This document shows, piece by piece, positions 39,177 through 48,960 of a stretch of 64,000 nucleotides of DNA. Positions within the stretch are counted from its first letter, which is position 1; the number at the start of each line of letters is the position of its first letter. Source of the stretch: an uncultured Cellvibrionales bacterium (GTDB taxonomy: Bacteria > Pseudomonadota > Gammaproteobacteria > Pseudomonadales > Cellvibrionaceae); NCBI GenBank assembly GCA_913050115.1, contig CAJWZU010000009.1, forward strand, positions 1 through 64,000. The letters run 5' to 3'. The notes below the pieces were generated by a model that did not search any database, was not told the DNA's origin, and was given only the letters and a program-made list of their open reading frames with translations. A program made the position numbers and the translations under genes.

Positions 39177-39680
39177 CTAGCACTCGATGTTATTACTGCG
39201 CTGGCGCACAATCATCTCATTCATTGATTCATAGGCAGCACGCAAACCCTCAAGCTTAGGCTCGGGCAGAAAAATTCTAGTCGACGCTATCATCGATGCA
39301 TCCAATGGCGCAGGGGCAGCGAATAAGTTTAGCGCCACACTACTCTTGAAATACCCCTCAATGGCATTTAGCCAGCTACCGCCTTGCGCCGCCAAACACT
39401 CAAGCTCCTGGACGTCAGCGGCATAAACTCCTTCAATGGCAATAGCCTTTGACAGCGCGGAAACCGACCCCACCGATCCTGACTTCCTCAGAAGTGTATT
39501 GGCAAGTTCATTCAAGTAGGCCTGCAACGACAAGTTCAGCGCCATACAAACAGCCTGTATCTGCGCACGTGACTTAACCGGCGAACGCTTTATGGCTTGC
39601 TGGAGCTCCGCAAGGAGATCCAAGTGATAACGACAAAAAGCCATCTGCTCGTTGCAGATAGCGACAAAGGTATTACTCAT
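39177..39680 (-). CDS. DUF6586-like conserved protein
   Basis: A 167-residue protein rich in helix (AICNEQMAFCRYHLDLLAELQ, ALNLSLQAYLNELANTLL), resembling the DUF6586 protein found directly upstream of topA in Pseudomonas. No catalytic motif or signal is seen. The start is ATG 39680; an upstream alternative 21 codons earlier has no support. It lies 75 bases after topA on the same strand, and 67 bases upstream of the next small gene. Confidence 0.7.
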   Translation of the reverse strand: MSNTFVAICNEQMAFCRYHLDLLAELQQAIKRSPVKSRAQIQAVCMALNLSLQAYLNELANTLLRKSGSVGSVSALSKAIAIEGVYAADVQELECLAAQGGSWLNAIEGYFKSSVALNLFAAPAPLDASMIASTRIFLPEPKLEGLRAAYESMNEMIVRQRSNNIEC

Positions 39681-39755
39681 AAATTGCTCAGGGTATTGGC
39701 TAGAAGATAGGGAATACTGATCGGCGCCTATGAACGACGCCAATCAGTCACCTAC

Positions 39756-42479
39756 TTAGATTTTTACAGCTTTACTGGCTGTCTTCGGCTTGGCTTTTGA
39801 TTTAGTTTTTGGTTTAACTTTGGCCTTAGGTTTGGCTTTTACCTTGGGCTTAGGCTTGTCAGTTACCACCCACTTGCCGCCCTCAAAGAAGGCCTTCCAG
39901 CCAGTAGCTTTTCCTTCAACCTCTGACTGCACATACTGCTCTTTGGTTTTACGGCTGTAGCGAATAGTGGTCGCAACACCATCTTCATCGGCTGCAGGCG
40001 CACTGAATAAGAAGCTATATTTGCTGTCAATCTCATTCGTGTGCGGCAAAATCTCAACAACTAAGGGTGCACGAGTTTCGCGATTTCTAGGAAAGCCACT
40101 GGCCGCCAAGAATAGACCCGAAGCACCATCGCGCAAAATGTAAGTGTCATCAACATTGACACATTGCAGCTCCGGCATCGGCACTGGGTCCATTTTAGGC
40201 GGCGCTGCCTCACCACTGCGCAGTAACTTGCGAGTATTTTTACACTCTTCGCGAGTGCACCCAAAGTACTTGCCAAAACGACCTGTCTTGAGCTGCATTT
40301 CACTGCCGCATTTATCGCATTCCAACAACGGGCCTTCGTAACCCTTGAGCTTGTAGGTACCGAGCTCAACCTCAAAACCTGAACAGTCCGGATTGTTGCC
40401 GCAAATATGAAGTTTGCGCGCTTCATCCAACAGATAACTGTCCATGGCCGTATTACAGGATTTACAACGGTGCTTTTGACGTAACAATTTCGATTCAGCG
40501 TCTTCATCGGCATCGACATCTACCGCTTCATCCCCTGAAACCAAGTTCATGGTGTGCTTGCAGCGCTCTTTAGGCGGCAAGGCATAACCCGAACAGCCCA
40601 AGAACACCCCGGTAGTACCGGTGCGTATTTGCATATGACGACCGCAATTTGTGCACTCGATATCGGTTTCTGTCGGCTCGTTGCGTCGCATGCCGTCTTC
40701 GGAGTCTTGTGCCTGCAGCAGTTGGCCGGAAAAACCCTGGTAAAATTCATCAAGCACCTCATGCCAACCACGATTACCTTGCGCCACAGCATCGAGGTCA
40801 TTTTCCATCTTAGCGGTAAAACCGTAATCCATTAACTCAGAAAAACTTTCGCTCAATCGTTCAGTAACAATGTCGCCCATTTTCTCGGCGTAAAAGCGTC
40901 GATTATCGAGTTTCACATAGCCGCGATCCTGAATAGTGGAAATAATCGAGGCATAAGTTGATGGACGCCCAATGGATAATTTTTCCAAGTCTTTAACCAG
41001 ACTCGCTTCGGTAAAGCGAGCCGTTGGCTTAGTAAAGTGCTGAATTGGATCGACGCTAATCATGGGCAACGTCTCACCCACTTTAAACTCGGGCAAGACA
41101 GCATCTTCTTCTTTCTTGGCTATGGCCGGCATTACTTTGGTAAAGCCATCGAAACGAATCACTCGGCCGCGAGTTCGCAACTCGAAATCGTCGGCTTTAA
41201 TAACCACCGATGTGCTGGTGAATTCTGCCAGCGACATCTGACAGGCTACAAACTGCTTCCAGATAAGCGTGTAAAGGCGCTCAGCATCGCGATCAACGCC
41301 TTTTAACTGAGCAGTCATAACAGCCACTGCTGAAGGACGAATGGCTTCGTGCGCCTCTTGAGCGCCATCTTTACTTGAATAAACCTTAGCTTCAGGTGGC
41401 AGATACTTTTTACCGAAGCTTTCTTCAATGTAAGTACGGCAAGACGCTACGGCATCTTTACTCAAGTTAGTGGAATCGGTTCGCATATAGGTGATGTAGC
41501 CCGCTTCATACAAACGCTGAGCCATAGTCATGGTTTTCTTTACGCTAAACCCCAAACGCGTACTGGCAGCCTGTTGCAAAGTCGACGTGATGAAGGGTGC
41601 CGAGGGCTTTGATGTCGTTGGCTTGTCATTACGTTCAACCACAACAAAATCGGCGCTATTGAGCGTCGCCACAGCTGAAGATGCTTGATCTTCGCTAACA
41701 GGTTTAAAAGCGCTACCAGCCTCTTTTTTAACTTCAAATTTAACACTTTCACCGCTAGCTGACTTTAGCTGGGTAAAAATATTCCAATACTCCTCAGGAA
41801 TAAATGCACGGATTTCACGCTCGCGCTCAACCACCAGCTGCGCGGCAACTGATTGCACACGGCCTGCAGATAAGCCACGAGCGACTTTTTCCCATAGAAG
41901 TGGCGACACCATATAGCCGACCACACGATCAAGAAAACGCCTAGCCTGCTGGGCGTGAACGCGATCAATATCCAGTGGTCCCGGATTCTCAAAAGCTTCC
42001 TGAATGGCAGATTTGGTGATTTCGTTAAACACAACACGTTGATAGCGATTGTCGTCGCCACCAATAGTTTCGCGCAGATGCCAAGCTATGGCCTCTCCTT
42101 CCCTGTCCAAATCCGTCGCAAGATAGATTTGGTCTGCGGAAGCGGCCAGCTTGCGCAATTCATCAACCACCTTTTCTTTACCGGGCAATATCTCGTAGTG
42201 AGCCTCCCAGTTTTTCTCAGGATTGATGCCCATGCGGTTGATAAGCTGCAGGCGAGATTTTTTAGCCTTGTGCTTAATTTTAGCGGCAGGCGAAAGCTTG
42301 CGAGTAATAGCGGCTTGTCTGGCACGCTCTTTGGTATCAACGGGCTTCTTTACGCTGCCACTGGTCGGTAAGTCACGAATATGACCGACACTGGATTTAA
42401 CGATGAAATCTTTGCCAAGGTACTTATTGATCGTTTTCGCTTTGGCGGGTGACTCTACTATTACTAATGTCTTACCCAT
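39756..42479 (-). CDS. topA: DNA topoisomerase I
   Basis: Type IA enzyme that relaxes negative supercoils. The 907-residue protein opens with the TOPRIM domain ([34 protein letters not shown]), the active-site Tyr in [11 protein letters not shown], and [18 protein letters not shown]. Three C4 zinc-finger-like repeats follow ([32 protein letters not shown]), then a topo C-terminal repeat. It ends in a lysine-rich tail of alternating PK, AK and VK. The start is ATG 42479 with AAGGA upstream; M-N-K-K-D-S is an optional six-residue extension. Confidence 0.98.
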   Translation of the reverse strand: MGKTLVIVESPAKAKTINKYLGKDFIVKSSVGHIRDLPTSGSVKKPVDTKERARQAAITRKLSPAAKIKHKAKKSRLQLINRMGINPEKNWEAHYEILPGKEKVVDELRKLAASADQIYLATDLDREGEAIAWHLRETIGGDDNRYQRVVFNEITKSAIQEAFENPGPLDIDRVHAQQARRFLDRVVGYMVSPLLWEKVARGLSAGRVQSVAAQLVVEREREIRAFIPEEYWNIFTQLKSASGESVKFEVKKEAGSAFKPVSEDQASSAVATLNSADFVVVERNDKPTTSKPSAPFITSTLQQAASTRLGFSVKKTMTMAQRLYEAGYITYMRTDSTNLSKDAVASCRTYIEESFGKKYLPPEAKVYSSKDGAQEAHEAIRPSAVAVMTAQLKGVDRDAERLYTLIWKQFVACQMSLAEFTSTSVVIKADDFELRTRGRVIRFDGFTKVMPAIAKKEEDAVLPEFKVGETLPMISVDPIQHFTKPTARFTEASLVKDLEKLSIGRPSTYASIISTIQDRGYVKLDNRRFYAEKMGDIVTERLSESFSELMDYGFTAKMENDLDAVAQGNRGWHEVLDEFYQGFSGQLLQAQDSEDGMRRNEPTETDIECTNCGRHMQIRTGTTGVFLGCSGYALPPKERCKHTMNLVSGDEAVDVDADEDAESKLLRQKHRCKSCNTAMDSYLLDEARKLHICGNNPDCSGFEVELGTYKLKGYEGPLLECDKCGSEMQLKTGRFGKYFGCTREECKNTRKLLRSGEAAPPKMDPVPMPELQCVNVDDTYILRDGASGLFLAASGFPRNRETRAPLVVEILPHTNEIDSKYSFLFSAPAADEDGVATTIRYSRKTKEQYVQSEVEGKATGWKAFFEGGKWVVTDKPKPKVKAKPKAKVKPKTKSKAKPKTASKAVKI

Positions 42480-42749
42480 GCTGTCCTTCTTATTCAATGC
42501 CCGAGATGATTTGGATTGGGCTTACGAACACCCCAAGTTGCCTTGTAACGCAGTGCTCAAGCCTAGTATTTATCGGGTTTGGGGTGGCATATATAAATCC
42601 AGACCTCTACTGGGTCAAGGAAAATTTACTAAACAGCAAAATTAATATGCATATTCTTGTTCACTATAGGACATTTTATTGACAAGAGACCTTCAATGCT
42701 CCCACTGCAATACTAGTTGTGGGCTGAGGCACTGGCAATGGCCTACAGG

Positions 42750-43217
42750 CTAACGGCTAAGCTTTTCCAGAGTAACCGCAATTACCGCCAATACTGGTTC
42801 ACCTCCTCGCTCATCCCAGTAACAGCATAAACCTTGAGGCCCGCTACCGATGGCCAGCAATTGTTCGGGAACCTCCGGCAATAGGGCTTTTAAAGAGGCA
42901 TGCCAGTGCGGCGCTGCGACCATATCCCGCTGCCAAGCCCATTTTTTGTAAAAGTGTACATCATGTTCATAAGTCATACGTTCAAGCACCCAAGGAGCCT
43001 TGTCTATGCCTTTTTCTCGCCAAGGTCGGCAATAGGCAGGCACAGATGACTGCCCTTTTGACAGCGGCAGCATGTGTACCTGTAAGCTCATCTCAAGCGC
43101 ACGCGCGCGCAATCTTGCCACCCCCTGCTGACGTTTACTCGGCTTTAGCATCAGTACCGGCCCTACAGCCATTGCAATCGCTAGAACAATAAATATTATC
43201 GGCGCCCATGATTCCAC
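42750..43217 (-). CDS. Conserved hypothetical membrane-anchored protein
   Basis: A 155-residue protein with one N-terminal helix (APIIFIVLAIAMAVGPVLML) followed by KPSKRQQGVARLRARALEM and a soluble domain ending in GLCCYWDERGGEPVLAVIAVT. I do not recognise a catalytic motif; a similar gene lies between topA and uspA in Pseudomonas. The start is GTG with a strong GAGGAGG seven bases upstream. It is divergent from uspA. Confidence 0.7.
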   Translation of the reverse strand: MESWAPIIFIVLAIAMAVGPVLMLKPSKRQQGVARLRARALEMSLQVHMLPLSKGQSSVPAYCRPWREKGIDKAPWVLERMTYEHDVHFYKKWAWQRDMVAAPHWHASLKALLPEVPEQLLAIGSGPQGLCCYWDERGGEPVLAVIAVTLEKLSR

Positions 43218-43274
43218 AGGTAAACCTCCTCTTTTAAAAAAGATGAGCTAGTATAAGTATTAAGGATGGTCATT

Positions 43275-43748
43275 ATGGCGTACAAAAAGATTTTAGCTGC
43301 AATCGATCTTAGTTCTGAGTCACCGCAAATACTCGAGCGAGCCCTTGAGTTAAGCCTCGATAACAGTAAGCTTGTACATCGCATAAATTTAGTCCATGTA
43401 CTGGAACCGCTGGTATTCGCCTACGGTGCCGACTCATCGATAAACCTGCATGAACTGCAACAACAGCTCGAGTCTCAGGCACTTATTAAAGTTACTGCAT
43501 TAGCCAAAGAATACAATATCCCACTGGCTAACTGCCACATATTATTGGGCGCCGCCGCGGGTGAAATTCACGACTTTGCTGCGCGAGAAAGCGTCGATCT
43601 TATTGTGGTTGGCAGCCATGGACGCAGTGGTTTAGCACTACTGCTCGGGTCAACCGCTAACGCCGTACTTCACGGCGCCAATTGCGATGTTTTAGCCGTG
43701 CGAGTTAAAGAAAATCAACCCTCTTCGAGTTCAGCCCAACGATCGTAG
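43275..43748 (+). CDS. Universal stress protein (UspA family)
   Basis: A 157-residue nucleotide-binding protein starting MAYKKILAAIDLSSES. The C-terminal Usp motif GSHGRSGLALLLGSTANAV binds ATP in the G-2X-G-9X-G(S/T) form, so it is likely an ATP-binding UspFG-type member. The start is ATG 43275 with AAGGA upstream; ATG three codons earlier overlaps that site. Its 3' end overlaps the 3' end of uup on the other strand by 34 bases. Confidence 0.9.
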   Translation: MAYKKILAAIDLSSESPQILERALELSLDNSKLVHRINLVHVLEPLVFAYGADSSINLHELQQQLESQALIKVTALAKEYNIPLANCHILLGAAAGEIHDFAARESVDLIVVGSHGRSGLALLLGSTANAVLHGANCDVLAVRVKENQPSSSSAQRS

Positions 43749-45595
43749 CAACGGCCTAACTCTTGCTCAGCAGCTGCCAACGCCTTCAATACCGGGGCCG
43801 TTAAATTTTCAGTTTGGGCAAAAAAACTGGGCTCTGTCATTTTTACCTGCAGCGCCGCCACTTCACTCTCAAATTGTTCGATTTTCTTGGGCAATTGATC
43901 CAATTCAAGCTGCATTTTATAGCTAAGTTTTTTCGTTTTGGCTTTATCGATAACGGGTGCGACAGGCTCAACTACAACATCAGCAGTCACAGTAAACTCG
44001 CCCTCTTGCGGCCACTGACCCCCCTGCCGCAACCAGTCTGCATAACCGCCAACGTACTCTTTTACAGAGCCACTGCCTTCAAAGGCAATAGTGCTGGTAA
44101 TAACATTATCAAGAAAGGCGCGATCGTGACTCACCAATAATATAGTACCGTCGTATTCACCGAGAATCTCTTCTAGCAGCTCAAGCGTTTCAACATCTAA
44201 GTCGTTAGTCGGCTCATCAAGTACCAATAAGTTTGCCGGTTTACTAAACAGCTTGGCCAGTAATACTCGATTGCGCTCTCCGCCCGACAGAGCCTTTAGA
44301 GGTGTCCTTGCACGCGGACCAGAAAAGAGGAAATCACTTAAATAACTAATAATATGTCGAGACTTACCGTTCAGCTCAATAAAGTCACGGCCCTCAGAAA
44401 TATTATCGACTGCATTTTTCTCCAGATCAAGCTGGTCTCGCAATTGATCAAAATAGGCCACCGTCATACTGGTGCCGATTTTGATCTCTCCCTCCTGTGG
44501 TTGCAACTGCCCCAGAATTAAACGCAATAATGTACTCTTGCCTACCCCGTTTGGCCCAATCAAACCAATACGGTCGCCACGTACAACTAAACCGGTAAAG
44601 TTTTTAACGATGCGCTTACTTCCAAAGGCGTATGAGACATTTTTGAGATCAGCAACCAACTTGCCCGACGCACTGCCTTTGCTAATATCGAGATTAACAT
44701 TGCCTTGGCGCTCGCGGCGCTGAGAACGCTCATCACGCAGTGATTTGAGCGCGCGCACACGCCCCTCGTTACGGGTGCGACGAGCTTTAATACCTTGTCG
44801 AATCCACACCTCTTCCTGCGCTAATTTTTTATCAAACAACTCGTTGTGGCGTTCTTCTTCAACCAGCGCTTGCTCGCGATAATCTAAGAAAGTCGCATAA
44901 TCACAGTCCCACTGCTTTACTTTACCCCGATCTAAATCCGCTATATCTGTGGCCAAGTTCTGCAAAAAAGATCGATCATGGGTGATAAATACCAGCGCAC
45001 CATTGTAATTAAGCAGCTGTTTTTCTAGCCATTCAATCGCGGCTACATCAAGGTGGTTGGTGGGCTCATCAAGCAGCAATACATCGGGCTCAGACACCAA
45101 TGCCTTGGCCAATGCTACCCGGCGGCGCCAACCACCAGAAAGCTCGCGCATGCACTTCTCAGAAGGCAATTCCAAGCGGGTAATAATGGTCTCGACACGC
45201 TGCTGAAGAGACCAGCCGTCGATATTTTCAATGCTCTGCTGTAATACCCCCAATCGATTAAGATCGGCGTCGGCGGACATTGAAATGGCGTGGTATTCAG
45301 ACAGCAATTCGCCCGCACCAGCCAAACCACTAGCGACCACGTCATAGACACTCAGCTCATCTGCTTCGGGCAGGTCTTGCTCCAGCCGCGCCACTACCGT
45401 GCCCGACTTTACCCTTACTTGACCGCTATCGAGTTCTATATCGCCACTAAGGACCTTCATTAAAGTAGACTTACCGGCTCCGTTACGTCCCACCAAACAG
45501 ATACGACGTCCCTTGCGAACACTAAATTCCAGTCCGTCGAGCAAGTTTAATGTGCCGTAGCTTAAGCAGGCTTTTTCCATTTGAATCAAAGGCAT
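43715..45595 (-). CDS. uup: ABC-F family ATPase Uup
   Basis: A ribosome-associated ATPase with two ABC domains and no membrane part. The 626-residue protein has Walker A GRNGAGKSTLMKVLSG and GPNGVGKSTLLRLILG, signatures LSGGWRRRVALAKALV and LSGGERNRVLLAKLF, and Walker B LLLDEPTNHLD and LVLDEPTNDLD. The C-terminal coiled-coil (about 545-620) and the lack of an extended arm place it with Uup rather than EttA. It could assist ribosome assembly or rescue. It is convergent with and overlaps uspA. Confidence 0.95.
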   Translation of the reverse strand: MPLIQMEKACLSYGTLNLLDGLEFSVRKGRRICLVGRNGAGKSTLMKVLSGDIELDSGQVRVKSGTVVARLEQDLPEADELSVYDVVASGLAGAGELLSEYHAISMSADADLNRLGVLQQSIENIDGWSLQQRVETIITRLELPSEKCMRELSGGWRRRVALAKALVSEPDVLLLDEPTNHLDVAAIEWLEKQLLNYNGALVFITHDRSFLQNLATDIADLDRGKVKQWDCDYATFLDYREQALVEEERHNELFDKKLAQEEVWIRQGIKARRTRNEGRVRALKSLRDERSQRRERQGNVNLDISKGSASGKLVADLKNVSYAFGSKRIVKNFTGLVVRGDRIGLIGPNGVGKSTLLRLILGQLQPQEGEIKIGTSMTVAYFDQLRDQLDLEKNAVDNISEGRDFIELNGKSRHIISYLSDFLFSGPRARTPLKALSGGERNRVLLAKLFSKPANLLVLDEPTNDLDVETLELLEEILGEYDGTILLVSHDRAFLDNVITSTIAFEGSGSVKEYVGGYADWLRQGGQWPQEGEFTVTADVVVEPVAPVIDKAKTKKLSYKMQLELDQLPKKIEQFESEVAALQVKMTEPSFFAQTENLTAPVLKALAAAEQELGRCYDRWAELEEG

Positions 45596-45829
45596 AAAGA
45601 TATTTTCTGTAAGTTATTAAAATCTGAAGAATAATTTTGGGCGATGATAACGGCAAAAAACAAAAGAGTAACCTCTATTTTCTCGTATACTGAATCTCGA
45701 CCCGCAAATAGATCCGTGGCAAACTAATTATTATGTCAGCTAAATATGTGCGCCTGCATAGACTATTATTTGAAGCACAGGGTAATACAACACCACATTT
45801 AAGACACCACCTGCCGAGCCAGAACCCAT

Positions 45830-47797
45830 ATGACCCCAAGTATACTAAAAAGAGCCCCACTGCTGTTCTCCTTATTAATATTTCCCGCACTGGCGGATTT
45901 CAACTCGGTGGCCTTGTCTGCGGGGGACGATGTCAACGGCAAGCTCGACCAGCAACGCAGCGACTTTAAAACCGCTGAGCGCGCCCTAAAAAAACATCAG
46001 ACCGATGCATACCTGCAACTCTTACCATCGCTAACCGACTACCCTCTAGCACCATACTTGATATACCAAGAACTCAGCCAGCGCCTGCGCAGCCTACCCT
46101 ACAAAGATGTAGATAAGTTTCTCCGGCTCCATGCCGACAGCTACCTCGGCGACCGACTGCTTAAAAACTGGCTGTCAACACTAGCCAGGAAAAAACTCTG
46201 GCAACAATATCAAACTTATTATCAGCACCACATAAAAGACATAACACTGCAGTGCTACCAGCTTCGCGCACGCCTCTACAACGGCGATACCAAAGCACTG
46301 GAAGATATTGCCCCCGTATGGAATGTAGGCACCTCTAGACCAAAAGCCTGTGACCCACTTTTCAAGCAATGGATGGATGCCGGCTTATTGACCGACGACA
46401 TTGCATGGGACAGACATGCAAAGGCTTTGGCGGCACGCAAGCCATCTCTTGCCGGCTATATCGGCAAAAATTTCAACTCAAAAGAACTGGCCGCTGCTGC
46501 TAAGAAATATCGCGCCGTTTACAGCCGGCCTAGCCTAATATTTTATACTGACCGTTACTCTCAGAAGAGCCCCGAAAACAAAGAGATCATTCTCTTCGGG
46601 CTAAAACATGTCGCTAAGCGACAACCGGTAAAGACCCTTTCTGCTTGGACTCAATATAACGCACAGCAGGAGTTTAGCGAGAGCGAACAGATTGACATGC
46701 AGGAGCTTCTCGCCGTTATGATGGTGAGAAGTGGCAACATGCAACAAGCCGAAGACCTACTGGAGGGCAAGGCAATATCGAGCGAGCAACTGGTGGAACG
46801 TCTTATTCGCGTTTCACTGCGCGAGCGCGACTGGGACAAAATTTATTTCTGGCTCAACAAGCTTCCACAGGAAGCGGAACAATCCGAGCGCTGGCGCTAC
46901 TGGCGGGCTCGCAGCTTGCACGAGCTAGACCCAAAGGGCAACGCCAAGGAAGTAAAAGGTATCTACTCAGATCTGGCCCTGCGCCGCGACTTTTACGGTT
47001 TTCTCTCCGCCGATATACTGGGTCAGAAGTATGAGCTAGTTGATAGACCGGTAACCCCGCCTGCTGAGCTTATGAGCTTAGTAATACAAAGTCCTGGTAT
47101 CCTAAGGGCGCGTGAGTTTCTCGCCCTGAATCGCATTAACTCTGCCAGGCGTGAATGGCGGCACACAACACGCGATTTCAGCGTGGATGAGAAAAAAGCC
47201 GCAGGTCTTGTCGCACAGCAGTGGGGATGGCACCGAAAAGGCATTGAAGCAATGGCCAGTGCTCGCTATTGGGACGACCTACAGGTTAGATTCCCTTTAG
47301 CATTTAATACACAAGTGCAAGCTGTAGCAGAATTCACCAAAATAGAGCCCCAGCTATTATTTGCCGTTGCTCGTCAAGAAAGCGCTTTCAGTCCAGACGC
47401 CAGATCACGTGTTGGCGCTACGGGGCTTATGCAACTGATGCCAGGCACAGCCAAAGACACGGCAAGAAAAATAGGCATAACGTATAAAAAGTCCGATTTA
47501 TTAAGACCCGACATTAACGTTAAACTCGGTGGTAGCTACCTAAAACAGATGATGGGGCGCTTTGAGGACAATCGTATACTTACCGCTGCCGCATATAATG
47601 CAGGCCCACACAGAGTCAGCAAATGGTTGAGCGATGACGATCAGCTATTACCCTACGATGTATGGATTGAGTTAATTCCTTTTAAAGAAACGCGGCGCTA
47701 CGTGCAAAACATCCTGACATACTCGGTAATTTACGGCTACAGAATGGGCGCTGAGGTGCCACTTATTCGACAAAATGAAGCTCGACAAATGCTGTGA
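45830..47797 (+). CDS. slt: Soluble lytic murein transglycosylase
   Basis: A periplasmic enzyme that cleaves peptidoglycan with 1,6-anhydro formation. The 655-residue protein has a signal peptide (MTPSILKRAPLLFSLLIFPALA), a long superhelical U/L domain, and a C-terminal lysozyme-like domain: catalytic Glu in ARQESAFSPDARS, GATGLMQLMPGTA, and AAYNAGPHRVSKW. Length is as for Slt70. It follows an empty 234-base region that contains a possible earlier ATG in another frame, not called. Confidence 0.96.
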   Translation: MTPSILKRAPLLFSLLIFPALADFNSVALSAGDDVNGKLDQQRSDFKTAERALKKHQTDAYLQLLPSLTDYPLAPYLIYQELSQRLRSLPYKDVDKFLRLHADSYLGDRLLKNWLSTLARKKLWQQYQTYYQHHIKDITLQCYQLRARLYNGDTKALEDIAPVWNVGTSRPKACDPLFKQWMDAGLLTDDIAWDRHAKALAARKPSLAGYIGKNFNSKELAAAAKKYRAVYSRPSLIFYTDRYSQKSPENKEIILFGLKHVAKRQPVKTLSAWTQYNAQQEFSESEQIDMQELLAVMMVRSGNMQQAEDLLEGKAISSEQLVERLIRVSLRERDWDKIYFWLNKLPQEAEQSERWRYWRARSLHELDPKGNAKEVKGIYSDLALRRDFYGFLSADILGQKYELVDRPVTPPAELMSLVIQSPGILRAREFLALNRINSARREWRHTTRDFSVDEKKAAGLVAQQWGWHRKGIEAMASARYWDDLQVRFPLAFNTQVQAVAEFTKIEPQLLFAVARQESAFSPDARSRVGATGLMQLMPGTAKDTARKIGITYKKSDLLRPDINVKLGGSYLKQMMGRFEDNRILTAAAYNAGPHRVSKWLSDDDQLLPYDVWIELIPFKETRRYVQNILTYSVIYGYRMGAEVPLIRQNEARQML

Positions 47798-47808
47798 ATC
47801 GCAGCAAT

Positions 47809-47841
47809 AGTATAAGCCATGAGATTTTTATGGCTTATACT
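47809..47841 (+). terminator. Hairpin after slt
   Basis: A perfect 12-bp inverted repeat (AGTATAAGCCAT and ATGGCTTATACT, 9-base loop GAGATTTTT) 11 bases after the slt stop. There is no following T-run, so it is a weak terminator or RNA-end stabiliser. An eight-C homopolymer lies 33 bases further on. Confidence 0.5.
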
Positions 47842-47947
47842 AGGCCAAATATTTGAAGAGCTGGGTCAGACTACCCCCCCCGCCTGTGATGGGTTTTTCA
47901 TAGAAGACACGTACTGTTTATATCCACTACAATATAAATCACTGGCA

Positions 47948-48208
47948 CTATTTCTTTAAAGTCCTAACTAACGTCTCAACCGCTTCAGCTGTAAATGGCC
48001 AGTCCAATTCAGTCCCAAACAGCTCCGATCTAACAACGGGAATACGCACCCCATAGGTAGCGATAAGGCCATCGCTAAGCGCTATATCTTGTTCAGAATA
48101 TTCAAACGCCAGCACAGTTTGAGCTTGCCACAACACAGCCTTCGCCTGATCGCACAGATGGCAACCCAAAGTGGTTAGTAATATAAGTTGAGGTGTTGTT
48201 ACTGACAT
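47948..48208 (-). CDS. Glutaredoxin-family protein (DUF836)
   Basis: An 86-residue thioredoxin-fold protein. The redox motif C16-HL-C19 follows LILLTTLGCHLC and the fold continues through FEYSEQDIALSD and GVRIPVV, the cis-Pro segment. These small glutaredoxin-like proteins are common but their partner is unknown. It has no neighbour in an operon. The start is ATG. Confidence 0.85.
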   Translation of the reverse strand: MSVTTPQLILLTTLGCHLCDQAKAVLWQAQTVLAFEYSEQDIALSDGLIATYGVRIPVVRSELFGTELDWPFTAEAVETLVRTLKK

Positions 48209-48536
48209 TTAACTAACGCCTAAAAAATTGCAAGATACCTCAGTTGCTCCTTAAACTAAAGCACACTAGGCCCCGCCCCCAACCCATTCGACGAGCAAGG
48301 TAAGGTGAACTCTCGCAGTCACAGCCAGTATGGGCTTGCTGTTTTATGCGTTGTTCTAATAAACAAAGGCGCTCTATAAAAGTTCTTATTACACCGAAGA
48401 CCCCCAGCGACGACTGAGCGAATTTATAAATATTGCAGCAGCTGGCATTGCCAGCCAAATTTAGCCGGCACAACCTAACGTTAACGCACCAAGGGCAGCA
48501 CCCAAAACACCTATAAAAAAGCCGGCAGCGAGACCT
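48209..48536. other. Intergenic, nothing recognised
   Basis: No supported gene. A 77-codon minus-strand frame (48240-48473) has unlikely composition and is not called. The region should carry the glutaredoxin promoter on the minus strand. Confidence 0.5.
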
Positions 48537-48954
48537 ATGACTTATGGGGGCGACGTCAAGGTTGTTCGCACATTAGTACCCCCCACTCCCTTCAAGGCCA
48601 CGGCTAACTGTAGCCGCACCCAAGAAGCGCTAGAAAAACAGCACATATAAAAGTACTTGAATCGAATTGCGCGTGCCAAGGCCCTCAATGAACGAAAAAT
48701 GTATGCGAGGTTTTAATCAGCAATAGCCTCAGTAATCTTAACCTGTGATAAAGCGCAGCGAATATTTTGGCAAGCACAGTGATAATGAAGAGCCGTCAGA
48801 GCTTCCTAAGCCAGTGCTCGGCTAAATACAGGCAGACCCTTAGCACCAGACAAGCTTCACTCAGCAAGAAATTGAACGCCGTGTAGATGCAAACGCTAAG
48901 GTGCTCTCGCCAATCCCTAACGCCAGATCACAAGCTGACAGCGACAAACTTTAG
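48537..48954 (+). pseudogene. Probable decayed gene of unknown family
   Basis: Three stretches read as plausible protein but are broken by stops and shifts. The first starts MTYGGDVKVVRTLVPP and runs through SRTQEALEKQHI, a TAA, then, in the same frame, KYLNRIARAKALNERKMYAR and a TAA. In a second frame KRSEYFGKHSDNEEPSELPK follows. The last reads TSFTQQEIERRVDANAKVLS and SPIPNARSQADSDKL before TAG at 48952. Helical, charged composition looks coding. The family is not recognised. Confidence 0.35.
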
Positions 48955-48960
48955 TTGAAA

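Noticed and set aside
45733-45969. Plus-strand ATG frame overlapping the start of slt
   Set aside because: It is out of frame with the signal peptide of slt, and its sequence is arginine- and glycine-rich without a family.
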